Source of the DNA: Sorex araneus
Taxonomy: Eukaryota > Chordata > Mammalia > Eulipotyphla > Soricidae
NCBI RefSeq assembly: GCF_027595985.1
Contig: NC_073307.1
Coordinates: forward strand, 121,313,678-121,377,677
DNA: 64,000 nucleotides
Direction of reading: 5' to 3'
Program-made: the position numbers and the translations under genes
In this document: positions 23,357 through 34,470 of the stretch, piece by piece
How the letters are laid out: each line of letters opens with the position of its first letter
How positions within the stretch are numbered: position 1 is the stretch's first letter
Notes under the pieces: model-generated
Seen by the model: the letters and a program-made list of their open reading frames with translations, nothing else
Database searches by the model: none
Told to the model about the DNA's origin: nothing

Positions 23357-24599
23357 AAGAACCCCTCCTCGAGAACAGACAACCCAGAAAACGAAGTTTA
23401 AACTGTTAGGGTCAGGGCCAGGGAAAGGAGAACTAGCCATCTCTGTCTGGGAGACTGGGAGGTTCCTGTGTAGGTCTGGTCAAGATTTCTCATCTGGGTG
23501 GGGAAGGAAGTGGCTGGTGACCCCAGAGGTTCCACAGCTGGAGGTCATGGGGAGATGTCCTCAATGGTTAGGTGTCAGAACGCCTTCCCCAGTGGATGCT
23601 TTTAGACTGATTTCTGGCAAGGATCCTGATCTGGGCTTGAATGAGGTGAGGTGTTACATCTGTAAGAATAGTGTGTCTGACTGGCTGGTGTGTGTCGAGA
23701 GATCTCATGTGAATCTGTTGGAGTGCAGGTATAGTGTGTATTCTTGTTTTCTGTCTTGTCTGTCTGTTTGTCTTGATCACTATGGGCCAGCGTCAGATGA
23801 CTCCAAAGTCCATTCTTCTGAGTCATTTTTCTGAAGTGCACACCAAGGCCAGTAATTATGGCTTGAAACTAAGAAAACGTAAGTTTGACACCCTTTGACA
23901 CCATTTTGACACTCTGCATAGTGGTTGACCTTTGAAGTGGGCTGGCATCCCTAGGGCAACCTTCTCTTTGAAGATGATCTAAAGGGTCTGGGATTTTATT
24001 AGCAGTCCAGCCTAAATGATGACCTGGACCAAGATCCCTATATTTTAGTGTGGCAGGCTCTGGTAGAAAATCCTCCATCTTGTTTGACACAGTTGGTTCA
24101 TGAAAAACCAGAGGAACCCCCCAAAATTTTCACCTTAACTGGGTAGCCCTGGTTTAGGTCTCTGCACGGCCACCTGCCGTAGTTTCAGCCACCCTGATCC
24201 TCATAAAATGACCATCTTGCAGGAAGGTTCAGATATCTATTGTCCCTGATAGACTTAGATCTTGAGGGAAATCCCCCCACCCTATGCAGCTGCCTCATCC
24301 CTTCAGCCCGAGGTGACAGGACCCCCAGAGTCTCCCCACTAGATGGCCTTGGCCTCACCGTTAGCGTTACCTCCCCATAATATTGGGCGGTTGCAGGGAC
24401 TTAGACCACCATGGCATCAGGAAGAGACCCATGAGGAGGAGCCTCTCTCTACCTCGGAGGGGCTCCAAACCTCCCAGTTTGGGTGTTTGTGGCACAGGGT
24501 CTAACAAGGAGCCTATGTACCAGTATTGGCCCTTCTAGAGTAGTGACCTATAAAACTGGAAGGCACAAAATCCTCCCTTCTCGAGGATACCAGGTGCCT

Positions 24600-25430
24600 C
24601 ACTGACTTGATCAGGCCCATCCTGCACATCCATAGCCCCAGCTGGGACAACTGTCAGCAGTTCCTTAACACTTTATTCACCACTGAAGAACGGGAGCGGA
24701 TTCTCTCTGAAGCCAGGAAGAATGTTCCTGGGGACGATGGGAAACCAACAACTTTACCAGAAACTTGATTGATCAGCGGTTTCCTCTGGACTGGGGAACT
24801 GGGACTTTGAGGATGTGGGAGGTAGGGAGCATCTCTGAGTTTTCTACCAGACTCTTAAGGCAGGTCTCCATGTGGCAACATGCCACCCCACAAATTTAGC
24901 TAAGGTAAAGGTTGGAATTCAAGGGAAATGTGATAGCTCAGTTGCATATCTCAAGTGTCTCTATGATACTTATAGACAGTATACACCCTTGGGTCCCCAG
25001 ACAGAAGAAAATCAGCCCACCATTACCATGTCCTCTATTAACCAGACAGCCCCAGATAACAGAAAGAAGTTGTTGTATAAACAGGAAGGGCTGGGAGAAT
25101 TGTTTATCCTACAACTGATTAAAGTGGCATAGAGGGCTGTTAATACCCGTGAGACTCTGGAGGAAAGGGAAGACCGACTTAGGAAGGAAGATAGGGAAGT
25201 GCAGGAGAGGATCAAGAAAGAAGACAGAGAGCACAAAAGGCAGGAGAATAGGTGGCATCAGGAAGAAATGACTAGGATTTCTCTGCTGGGAGTCCATCGG
25301 GCTGGCCAGGGTGCTAGGGCAGTCGATTCTAGGAGACCCCAGGGACCAGGGTCTCGCCCCCGGCTGGAGAGGGAGCAATACACCTATTGTAAGGAATTTG
25401 GGCATTGAAAATAGAATGCACAAAATTTCA
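24600..25430 (+). pseudogene. gag remnant (capsid end and nucleocapsid)
   Basis: An open stretch at 24872-25132 is followed, after a stop, by a strongly charged region (25140-25270, many RKE/EED residues) and then REQYTYCKEFGH at about 25375. The latter is a decayed CCHC zinc knuckle with its first cysteine lost. This order (charged C-terminal capsid helix then a single knuckle) is that of gammaretroviral Gag. 23360-24600 would be the leader and matrix part, where I see no clear domain. Confidence 0.6.
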
Positions 25431-25539
25431 GGGACAGTGAGGGCAGGAAGGCAGACCCAGATGTGAGACTTTGGTTCTGCTGGCTGGAGGTGATAGTAAC
25501 TAGGGGGAATGGGGCTCAGACGCTCTCCCCAAGTCTTGG

Positions 25540-25640
25540 GTAATTATAGATGTGTAGCAGAAGCCAGTGGGGATGATGCTAGACATGGGGTCCAATACTG
25601 TCCTAAACAAACACACTGAGTCAATGTCTCAAAGGATCAG
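25540..25640 (+). pseudogene. Retroviral protease active-site remnant
   Basis: MMLDMGSNTVL at about 25570 resembles the aspartic protease DTG active-site loop, with the threonine changed to methionine. The surroundings are broken by stops. Confidence 0.45.
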
Positions 25641-26439
25641 TTTGGTCCAAAGGGTGACCAGTCCAAGACATCCATGGACTTGTAAGCATCAGGTAGATAG
25701 GGCCAGCATTGGGTGACTCATTCCTTCCTGGTGATTCCCAGTGTCTGCCCCCCCCCTTTTGTGACAAAATTCATTGACCAAAGTGAGGGCTCATATACAC
25801 TTTCAGCTGAATGGCATTCAAGTGACAGACAGTCAAGGACAGTCCCTCCATGTATTAACCCTGTCCCTGGCAGATGAACATCACCTGTTTTCTGAATGAG
25901 GGCTCTTGCTCTTACATGAGTGGAGTCCTGAGATGACTACTGGATTCAGACACACCCTGAGGCTTGGGAAGAGAGAGGTGGGATCTGGCTGGCCAGCCAC
26001 CAAGTCTCAGTAGTGGTTGACTTAAGGTCAGCCCAGCCTATTTGGGTTGCCAGTACCCTGTGTCTTCTGAAGCCTGGCGGGGTATCACCCCTCACATCCA
26101 CTGACTTCGGAAATAAGGGATACTTAGACACTGTCACTCTGCTTCCCCCCATCAGAAAGCCAGGAGGGAAGGATTACAGGGCAGAACAGGATATAAAGGA
26201 GGTGAATAAGAGAATAGAGGAATCCATCCTACAATCCCCAATCCTTACATTCTGTTAATCCATTTGCTGCCCTAGCAAGTTTGGTATACAACCCTAGAGT
26301 TGAAAGTTGCATTCTTTCATATAGCCCTAGCACCCGGTAGCCAAGACTTTTTTTCCCTTCGAGAAGCACAACAAAAACACAGAAACTCCCAGACAGCTGA
26401 CTTGTACTAGACTCCTTCAAGGCTTTAAAATCTCCCCTA

Positions 26440-27115
26440 CCCTGTTCAATGTGACCTTACACCAGGATTTGGACTCATTTTGTAAGAATCATAGTAGTGT
26501 TACATTACTGCAGTATGTAGGTGACTTACTTTTGGCAGGCCCCTCTGAACCTGCATGTCAGCAAGCCACTGGAGACCTCCTCCAGGAATTAGGGAAGCTA
26601 GGCTATTGGGCCAGTGCAAAGAAGGCCCAAATCTACAATCAGGCCGTTACCTACCTGGGCTATGAGCTGAAAGAAGGAACCCAGTGGTTAGCAAAAGCCA
26701 CGAAAGAGACTGTTCTCAGGCTCCCAGTCCCTACCTCAGCTCAGGAAGCCCATGAGTTCCTTGGGACAGCCGTGTACTACCGACTGTGGATATAGGATAT
26801 GCTGAGACAGAGAAGCCTCTGTACGAGGCCACCAGAGACAGGAATCCCTGGGTCTGGGGCCCGAAGCAGCAGAGAGCCTTTGAAGAACTCAAGACCATTC
26901 TTCTAAAAGCCCTAGCCCTAGCACTGCCCAACCCCTTAGAGACCTTCATCCTCCTCATAGATGAGAAGAAGGGAGGAGCTAAGGGGGTGCTGATGCAGCA
27001 CCTGGGGCCCTGGAAGCATCCGGTTGCCTGTCTGTCCAAAAGACTAGACCTGGATGCAGCAGGCTGGCCACCTTGCCTGTGGATCATAGAGGCAGTTGCT
27101 TATAGTAAGGGATGC
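26440..27115 (+). pseudogene. pol remnant: reverse transcriptase end and RNase H start
   Basis: 26451-26795 encodes LLQYVGDLLLAG (the YxDD box, with one aspartate replaced by glycine) and YLGYELKEGTQWL, then AQEAHEFLGTAVYYRLWI. After a stop, 26786-27115 encodes the connection and RNase H start (WGPKQQRAFEELKTILLKAL, VACLSKRLDLDAAGWPPCL). The order fits gammaretroviral Pol. Integrase is absent. Confidence 0.8.
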
Positions 27116-27319
27116 AGACAAATTCACTATTGGGCAACACCTATAAGTGTTGGTGGTACCCCTTGCAATGGAGAGTGTCCTGAGATAGCCACTGGGCAGG
27201 TGGATGACCAATGCCAGGTTGACTCAGTACTAGGGACTTTTGTTAGATATGCCCTGCATCACCTTTACCGAGACAACATCGCTGAATCTGGCCACATCGC
27301 TACCAACACCAGCAGGGGT

Positions 27320-27660
27320 GGTTGTGCGTGGCACTAGATGAAGAGAATTGCTTCTGTGCTGATCACTCAGGAGTTATTAAGGATTCCATGGCCAGTGTCC
27401 TGGAAGGACTAAGCAAGAGAAACAAAAAGGGAGAGGGAAGAAAATGAGGGCTGGTTCTAGCCATGGTTTAACATGTCCCCTCAGATGACCATCTTGATTT
27501 CCACGTTACTTGGGTCCCTTTTAGTTCTCCACCTGATTTTAACACTTAGACCTTGCATCTTTAATAAATACCTAGCATTTATAAAGGACAGAATAAACAC
27601 AGTATACTTGATGGTCCTCAGGCAGGTCTACCAGAAGCTCCCAAACCTGGGGAGCCAATA
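27320..27660 (+). pseudogene. env transmembrane-subunit C-terminal remnant
   Basis: A cysteine-containing stretch reading CFCADHSGVIKDSM (27355-27395) is followed by the membrane anchor and tail from 27473 (TLLGSLLVLHLILTLRPCIF). These are hallmarks of the gammaretroviral TM subunit. It lies almost directly after the RNase H remnant, so integrase and the surface subunit have been deleted. Confidence 0.7.
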
Positions 27661-27701
27661 CTTGAGCGGTCAGAATGAGGAAGATTCCTCATTATGAACA
27701 A

Positions 27702-27714
27702 CAAAAAAGGGAGA
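27702..27714 (+). other. Polypurine tract
   Basis: AAAAAAGGGAGA directly precedes the right LTR, where plus-strand synthesis starts in retroviruses. Confidence 0.75.
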
Positions 27715-28210
27715 CATTAGGGCCAGCTCAGCTGAAGAATTCCCACGATAGGGTGTGTGACTTTTGGGTAGCCTAGGCCTCTTCCATGAATAAGGAACTA
27801 GGTCATTTCTGGTAAACAAGGGTGGAGGGTTACAAAACTCTTCAAGTAGAAAAGCCAGATGGTTGTCAATATTAGGTCTTCAGAATGAGGTTAGATCTCT
27901 GGAATGTAACTCCCAGGAGGTGGGCTGGATGATGCGGGCCAAAAAGTATGTAATTTATAGATAGTAGAAAATTGCTGAGCAATGCACACTTGCTAAAATG
28001 AAAGTGGCTGAGTAACACACACTTGCTAAAATGAAAGTATGAGAACTTGCTGAAACCAATGCTCAGGGTCCTTGTTGAAACCCACTGCACCAGACGGATA
28101 CTTGGACCCCAGCTAAGTAAAACAATCAACCTCGTTGTGTGATTTGCATGATCGGACAGGACAGGCTCTGTTCTCTGTCCTTGAGGGGTGGTCAACTCCG
28201 GACCCTAACA
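27715..28210 (+). repeat. 3' LTR of the provirus
   Basis: About 496 bp. It starts CATTAGGG (decayed from TGTTAGGG, inverted partner of the CCTAACA end). It has the same 33-bp tandem duplication (about 27972-28035) as the left LTR. AAAC follows directly. Confidence 0.85.
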
Positions 28211-28553
28211 AAACAAAAGACATAAAAATAATATGTCATGGCAATTCTGTATTTATTTTGAAAAATTTTAATTTTGATTTATACTGTAAATAATGGTTCC
28301 GCATGGGCATTGATCTGACACCACACCCATCACCAGTGTACCTGTCTCCCCTCCTCCCAATCACCTGGCCCCCAGTGCATTGTCTGAGTCAGTTCCCCAG
28401 TATCTTGCTTTCAGATTTTTGTTGCTCCCTCACTGTGTATCTTTAAAAAACAAATAGATAGATTCAGAATTGCCACAGGGCCTGTCATTTTACTCCCAGA
28501 TTTATATTCCAGGATTGTGCTAAACTTGAACATCAATGTTACAGAAGAATCAT
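28211..28553. other. Duplicated non-coding block shared with unit D
   Basis: It aligns with 54850-54910 and 55545-55830 (TTTTGATTTATACTGTAAAT against TTTTGACTTATATTGTAAAT). Confidence 0.7.
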
Positions 28554-28563
28554 TTATATTGAA

Positions 28564-28778
28564 TCACTGTCATCCCATTGCTCATCGATTTGTTCGAGCA
28601 GGCACCAGTAATGTCTCTCATTGAGAGACTTATTGTTATGGTTTTTGGCATATCCAATATGCACGGGTAGCTTGCCAGGCTCTGCCGTGAGGGCTCGGTA
28701 CTCTCGGTAGCTTGCCGGGCTCTCCGAGAGTGGCGGAGGAATCGAACTTGGGTCGGCCGCATGGAAGGCAAACGCCCA
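28564..28778 (-). repeat. RTE-tailed SINE with TSD
   Basis: The minus strand carries CCGAGAGTACCGAG-type, GGCAAGCTACCCGTGC and ATGCCAAAAACCATAAC words, then a TGACAGTG tail. The TSD TATTGAAT occurs at both ends, and unit D is empty at the same site (about 55830). Confidence 0.8.
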
Positions 28779-29060
28779 TAATATTGAATATGGACAACAA
28801 ATAGAGGATTCATGTGTCATTTATCAAATGTAATGTATCAATACCAGATACATCATTTAATATTTAAAATAAATAATATTTAAAATAAAAAGCAACTACC
28901 AATGAGATAAAAGGGCGCAGGTTGGGGGGATGACAGGGACTCTGGGTACAATGGTGTTGTTACTGGTGTTCCAACATTGTATGCCTGAAATAATTCTCTT
29001 ATGAACAGCTTTGTAAATCATGGTGTCTTAATAAAATCTTTTTGATTAAAAAATCAGCAA

Positions 29061-29221
29061 GGGGCTGGAGAGATAGCACAGCGGGTAGGGCGTTTGCCTT
29101 GCACGCGGCCGACCCGGGTTCAAATCCCAGCATCCCATATGGTCCCCTGAGCACGGCCAGGGGTAATTCCTGAGTGCAGAGCCAGGAGTAACCCCTGTGC
29201 ATCGCCAGGTGTGACCCAAAA

Positions 29222-29256
<35 letters not shown>
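29061..29256 (+). repeat. A-tail-type SINE, full length
   Basis: Well preserved: A-box region ATAGCACAGCGGGTAGGG, B-box GGGTTCAAATCCC, body GTCCCCTGAGCACGGCCAGG and GTGTGACCCAAAAAGC, then 30+ A. TSD AAATCAGCAA flanks it on both sides and the unit D site is empty (about 56070). Confidence 0.92.
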
Positions 29257-29262
<6 letters not shown>

Positions 29263-29689
29263 GCAAGATACAGCATATTGTTTCACATGGGTGAATCTGA
29301 ATACCTCAAGATAAATGAAAAGAAGTCAGTTATGAAAGACAGGATTCCGTTTACCTGAAAAGTGTAAACTAGGAAATACATTAAGACAGGGAGTAGAAAA
29401 GCAGGAAGTCAGGCAAACAGAGTGGAACTTGGAGATTGTTGGAAGACAAATGATCACAAATAGCTGTTTAGTTTCTTTTGGGATTAATGAAAACAAGATA
29501 CAAATAATTGTATTACTAGAGTCCACAATGGATAAATTATATGGTATGTGAATTACATTTTAATAAAGCTGTTTTTAATTTAAAAAGAAGAAACAAAGAC
29601 ATGTCTTTAACTTCAAGCTATGTTACAAAAGGTTGTAATAAAAACTTAATGGTTTGGGAGCAAATACGCACACTCAGATCAATAAAGCT

Positions 29690-29740
29690 TTATATATATG
29701 TATATATATAAAGCTATATATATATATATATATACATACA
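29690..29740. repeat. (TA)n microsatellite
   Basis: Interrupted TATA repeats. The paralogous site at 56522 also carries a (TA) run. Confidence 0.8.
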
Positions 29741-29962
29741 GACAGACACATACACATGCAGAAGCACCGGATTTTTTGACATTTTATGTATTTCACTATA
29801 TATTAAGATAACATTATTTACATAGTTATTCTTAGCTGACTTTTAGGAGTACAAAGTCTCAACACCAATCCCACCAGTTGTGTTGACTTTCCTGCACTGA
29901 TGTCCAGGTTTTTCTCCCAAACCCCTGACATACCCTGGACAGACACATTTCTTTTTTTTTTT

Positions 29963-30236
29963 CCACAAATAAACAATTTAATAAATGATTATGTATGTTT
30001 ATATATGTGAAAGGAAAGGAATGATTTATGGATAATCTATAAAATTAGTCACATGCTTAACCACAAAGTCTCGTATATTAAATAACTATACATAAAATAC
30101 ATTCCAATTATGAAAAGATACATTTAGAAATAAAATTAGAAGTTTGTTCTTCCAAACAGTATAACTATAAAAAAATCAGGACACACTTTTATAAAATTCT
30201 TGAACCAAAGAAGATATCAAAAGAAAACTGATAAAT
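29963..30236 (-). other. 3'-transduced segment carried by the L1
   Basis: Non-L1 sequence lies between two A-tails of the same insertion. On the minus strand it ends with ATTAAA (29977-29982) about 15 bases before the outer A-tail, the expected layout when transcription reads through the L1 signal to a downstream one. Confidence 0.8.
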
Positions 30237-30684
30237 TATTATTATTATTATTATTTTTTTTTTACAGTTACAGATTTATACACTTTTGTGCTTATACTTC
30301 CCTCATACAAAGTTCGGGAACCCATCCCTTCACCAGTGCCCATTCTCCACCACCCGTAAACCCGGCGTCCCTCCCACCCTCCCCAATCCCATCTCCCCCC
30401 CACCCCACCCTGCCACTGTGGCAGGGCATTCCCTTCTGTTTTCTCTCTCTAATTAGCTGTTGTGGTTTGCAATAAAGGTGTTGAGTGGCCGCTGTGCTCA
30501 GTCTCTAGCCCTCATTCAGCCCGCAACTCCCTTCCCCCACATGGCCTTCGACTACAATGTAGTTGGTGATCGCTTCTCTGAGTTGCCCTTTCCCGGGAAC
30601 GTGAGGCCAGCCGCGAAGCCATGGGGTCAACCTCCTGGTACTTATTTCTACGGTTCTTGGGTATTAGTCTCCCACTCTGATATT

Positions 30685-31437
30685 CTATATACCATAGATG
30701 AGTGCAGTCTTTCTATGCCTGTCTCTCTCTTTCTGACTCATTTCACTCAGCATGAAACTTTTCATGCCCATCCACTTAACTACAAAATTCTTGACTTCCT
30801 TTTTTCTAACAGCTGCATAGTATTCCATTGTATAGATGTACCAAAGTTTCATCAACCAGTCATCCGTTTTGGGGCATTCGGGTTTTTTCCAGATTCTGGC
30901 TATTGTAAACAGTGCTGCGATGAACATACATGTGCAGATGTTGTTTCGATTGTACTTTTTTGCCTCTCTGGGATATATTCCCAGCAGTGGTATTGCTGGG
31001 TCAAATGGGAGCTCAACCTCTAGTTTTCTGAGAATCGTCCATACTGTTTTCCAAAAGGGCTGTACTAGCCGGCATTCCCACCAGCAGTGTAGAAGGGTCC
31101 CTTTCTCCCCACATCCTCTCCAACAGCGGTTGCTTTTGTTCTTTTGGATGTGTGCCAGTCTCTGTGGTGTGAGGTGGTATCTCATGGTTGTTTTGATCTG
31201 CATCTCTCTGATGATTAGTGATGCAGAGCACTTTTTCATGTGCCTTTTGGCCATTCGTATTTCTTCCTTGGTAAAGTTTCTGTTCATTTCTTCGCCCCAT
31301 TTTTTGATGGGGTTGGATGTTTTCTTTTTGTAGAGTTCAACCAGTGCTTTATATACCATTGATATCAACCCCTTATCTGATGGGTATTGTGTAAATATCC
31401 TTTCCCATTCTGTGGATGGTCTTTGTATTCTGGTCAC
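30685..31437 (-). pseudogene. L1 ORF2p C-terminal part, open for 250 codons
   Basis: An uninterrupted minus-strand frame from [20 protein letters not shown] through [19 protein letters not shown] and [20 protein letters not shown] to [19 protein letters not shown] and a stop. It is a young copy, homologous to 16440-18140. It is cut from the RT by the inversion point at 31490. Confidence 0.88.
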
Positions 31438-31523
31438 TGTATCTTTTGCGGTGCAGAAGCTTTTTAGTTTAATGTAGTCCCAACATAATCCAGCATATCA
31501 ACAAAAGTAAAGACAAAAACCAT

Positions 31524-32792
31524 ATGATCATATCAATAGATGCAGAGAAAGCATTTGACAAGATCCAACATCCTTTCATGATGAAAACCCTCGCCAAAAT
31601 GGGGTTTGGAGGAACTTTCCTCAAGATAGTCGAAGCCATCTATCACAAGCCTACGGCAAGCATTATCCTCAACGGGGAAAAACTAAGGGCCTTTCCTCTG
31701 AGATCGGGCACAAGACAAGGATGCCCACTCTCACCACTCCTCTACAATATAGTACTGGAAGTACTTGCGATAGCTATTAGACAAGAAAAAGAGATTAAGG
31801 GCATCCAGATAGGAATGGAAGAAATCAAACTCTCACTATTTGCAGACGACATGATACTATATCTAGAGAAGCCTAAAACCTCTACTAAGAAACTCTTAGA
31901 AACAATAGACTTATACAGTAAAGTTGCAGGCTACAAAATCAATACCCAAAAATCCATGGCCTTCATATATGCAAACAATGAGGCAGAGGAAAGGGACATG
32001 AAAAAAGCAATCCCATTCACAATCGTGCCCCAGAAAATCAAGTACCTCGGAATCAGCTTAACCAAGGAAGTAAAAGACCTTTACAAAGAAAACTACAAAA
32101 CGCTACTCCATGAAATCAAAGAGGACATGAGGAAATGGAAATATATACCCTGCTCATGGATAGGGAGAATCAATGTTGTCAAAATGGCAATACTCCCTAA
32201 AGCATTATACAAATTCAATGCGATCCCTATAAGTATACCCATGACATTCTTCAAAGAAATGGAACAAGCAATCCTAAAATTCATATGGAACAACAGACGT
32301 CCAAGGATAGCTAAAACAATTCTTGGGAAAAAGATGATGGGAGGCATCACCCTCCCCAACCTCAATCTTTACTACAAAGCAGTAACAATTAAAACAGCAT
32401 GGTACTGGAACAAATGCAGAGCCGTAGACCAATGGAACAGGGTGGAATATCCCTACACACAACCCCAAATGTATGATCATCTAATCTTTGATAAGGGAGC
32501 AAGAGATGTGAAGTGGAGCAAGGAAAGCCTCTTTAACAAATGGTGCTGGCACAACTGGACAACCACATGCAAAAAAATGGGTTTAGACCTTGACCTGACA
32601 CCATGCACAAAAGTCAGATCAAAATGGATTAAAGACCTCAACATTAGACCACAAACCATAAGGTACATTGAAGACAAGGTCGGCAAAACCCTCCACGATA
32701 TTGAAGATAAAGGTATCTTCAAAGGTGACATGGAACTGGACAGACACATTTCTAAAATTGATTCTTTTAGTTCAGATTTTTACCTTATATAA
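31524..32792 (+). pseudogene. Inverted L1 ORF2p RT segment, open for 422 codons
   Basis: It starts inside the RT palm ([20 protein letters not shown]), includes [18 protein letters not shown] and an intact [10 protein letters not shown] catalytic box, then the thumb and connection ([33 protein letters not shown]). The L1 part ends at 32735. The last ~19 codons are target-site DNA. It is open and little decayed but lacks the endonuclease, the start of RT and, because of the inversion, its C-terminus. Confidence 0.9.
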
Positions 32793-33224
32793 TGTTGACA
32801 CTATAGCATATATATAATATATATATAATATAATATAATATATATATATATATACATATGATCTCTGAAATTGTGAATTGTTGGGCCCAAAGGTAAGACT
32901 GTTACCTTTGAGAAACCTTCAGACTGGGCTAAACAGACAAGACTTCTACCAGAAGTGAATGAGATCTTCCTTTCCACTACATACTGCCAACATAAATTGT
33001 TCCAATTTTTTTAGAATGTGTGTACCATTTGTACTGGTGTCAGAAGATATCTCATTGTCTTCTTTTTTAAAAATTTTCTAATAATAAATTATGATTTTCA
33101 ATATGTCTTCTTTTCATGAGTCTTTCAGTTATTTTTATCAGAGAAGTATCTGTTAGTTTCCTTTCCCCATTTTTGGATGGAAAGAGTTTGTGGATATATT
33201 TTATTGTTAATATCTAATTAAAAA
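32753..33224. other. Old L1-like minus-strand remnant shared with unit D
   Basis: It aligns with 57205-57650 (TACCAGAAGTG, ATACTGCCAA, AAATTGTTCC). It also resembles decayed L1 ORF2 3' sequence read on the minus strand. A (TA)n tract (32806-32856) lies within it. Confidence 0.55.
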
Positions 33225-33239
33225 TTTATTACATTTAAT

Positions 33240-33480
33240 TTTTCAACAAAAAATGAATTGAATGTAATCAAAGTAAAGAGAAAGTAAAGTGAAATTTATG
33301 AGCTACACAGGCAGGGTGGGAGGTGGGGGGGTGGTGGGAGGGGGGAGGTTTACTGTGGTTCTTGGTGTTGGAATATGTGCACTGGTGAAGGGATAGGTGT
33401 TCGAGTATTGTACAACTGAGACTTAAGCCTGAAAACTTTGTAACTTTCCACATGGTGATTCAATAAAATTTTAAAAAAAA
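33240..33480 (+). repeat. 5'-truncated L1-type 3' end
   Basis: GTAATCAAAGTAAAGAGAAA, a G-rich tract (33312-33350), GTGCACTGGTGAAGGGATAG, AATAAAATTTT and an A-tail. Unit D lacks it at 57665. Confidence 0.7.
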
Positions 33481-33489
33481 TTTAAAAAA

Positions 33490-33960
33490 TTGAATCACTT
33501 CAAGAAGCACAGTTGAAAATTTCTTCATGATTGGGGTTAAGTCATACAATATTTGACACCCATGCATTCACCATTGTCCATTGCCCAACACTACTTTCCT
33601 TCCCACCATCTCAACACCCCCTAGCCTGCCTCCATGGCAGAAACTTTTCTTTTTCTCTCTCATGATTTTTTTTCTTTCTCTTTCATTGTGGGCATCATGG
33701 TTTGCAATACAGGTACTAAGCGATTATCATGTTTGTCCCTCCACCTAATTTCAACACTCGGTACTTGTCCAGCGATTTCACTGCAAGTGTCCAGTGAAAT
33801 TTCATTGTGCAGTGATTTCACTTCTTACGCTAATACCCTAAATATTTGGCAGATTTCTGATGAATTTTTATGAGTGCTTTATATGTCTTGGATAGTCATC
33901 CTTTGTTTGATGTTTTGTATGCAAATATTTTCCCATTCAATTGTGTTTTTTAAGTTTAGC
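33490..33960 (-). repeat. Old L1-type 3' end and ORF2 remnant, predates the duplication
   Basis: The minus-strand L1-type 3' UTR (33490-33720) is followed by ORF2-like sequence (TATGCAAATATTTTCCCATTC near 33920). The same order occurs at 57665-57895 plus 59880-60060 in unit D. Confidence 0.55.
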
Positions 33961-34470
33961 GCATGTTTTAGAAATGAGGTTAGAGCAAAATTAGCCCACA
34001 CAGAAAGAGTAACTGCAGATCTTTTACATCACAAAGTAGACATTTAATACCATAGTAGACATTTAATACCATAGCAACCAGATATAAAACTACTACTCCA
34101 GGAAAGTCATTGGCAATTACTTGTAGAGTTCCACATCCAATTTCCTTTATATTATCCAGTTATGTCCCTCCTGATTATTTATCTATAAAAACTGAAGATG
34201 GTCATAAAAAAAATTGAAAATGGATGTTAAAAGCAGATTGTTCCTTGTTAATAGCTGATTTTTCCTTAGTAGCAGATTTTTCCTTGTTAATACTAGAAAA
34301 AAATAGATGTTTCCTTATATTGCATACATGAAAATAAACAGTGGTTTCTTGATACTATGAAATAGGATTCAACTTAAAATCGAGACAAAAACCAAGATAT
34401 CTGAAATACAATGACAAAATTTTTGAAATTATGACTACAGCATGACTCTGAGATAGGAACATTTGCTTCT
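33961..34470. other. Duplicated 3' flank of receptor unit B
   Basis: It aligns with 46030-46437 and 60140-60562, downstream of the other receptor copies (TGATTATTTATCTRTAAA and GAAAATAAACAGTGGTT-type words). No coding signal is seen. Confidence 0.65.

Larger units (their letters stand above)
22876..28210 (+). mobile_element. Gammaretrovirus-like (ERV1) provirus, defective
   Basis: Two related LTRs bound gag, protease, polymerase and TM-envelope remnants, with a proline-tRNA-type primer site and a polypurine tract. The unit D paralogue (around 54845) has the uninterrupted site GAAGAAACAAAAGAC. AAAC follows the right LTR, consistent with a 4-bp TSD, while the left copy was lost with the LTR start. 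Integrase and most of the surface envelope are deleted and all frames are broken. This is an old, inactive copy. Confidence 0.88.
29952..32735 (-). mobile_element. L1 with 5' inversion and 3' transduction
   Basis: From the 3' end on the minus strand: terminal A-tail (29952-29962), ~274 bp of non-L1 sequence (29963-30236), an inner TAA-rich A-tail (30237-30263), L1 3' UTR and ORF2 end (30264-31489), then the 5' part inverted onto the plus strand (31490-32735). The 17-bp TSD CTGGACAGACACATTTC flanks it (29935-29951 and 32736-32752). Unit D shows a single copy of this site near 57190. Confidence 0.92.

Noticed and set aside
23271-23834. A 187-codon frame after the 5' LTR
   Set aside because: It starts inside the LTR and crosses the primer site. 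It shows no matrix-like features, so it was not called as gag.
29061-29256. The SINE heads as functional tRNA genes
   Set aside because: A- and B-box-like words are present but the cloverleaf is not conserved, and the copies have retroposon tails and TSDs.
31524-32792. The 422-codon open frame as a functional gene
   Set aside because: It is the inverted 5' piece of a dead L1 insertion, lacking endonuclease and C-terminus. Its end is target-site DNA.
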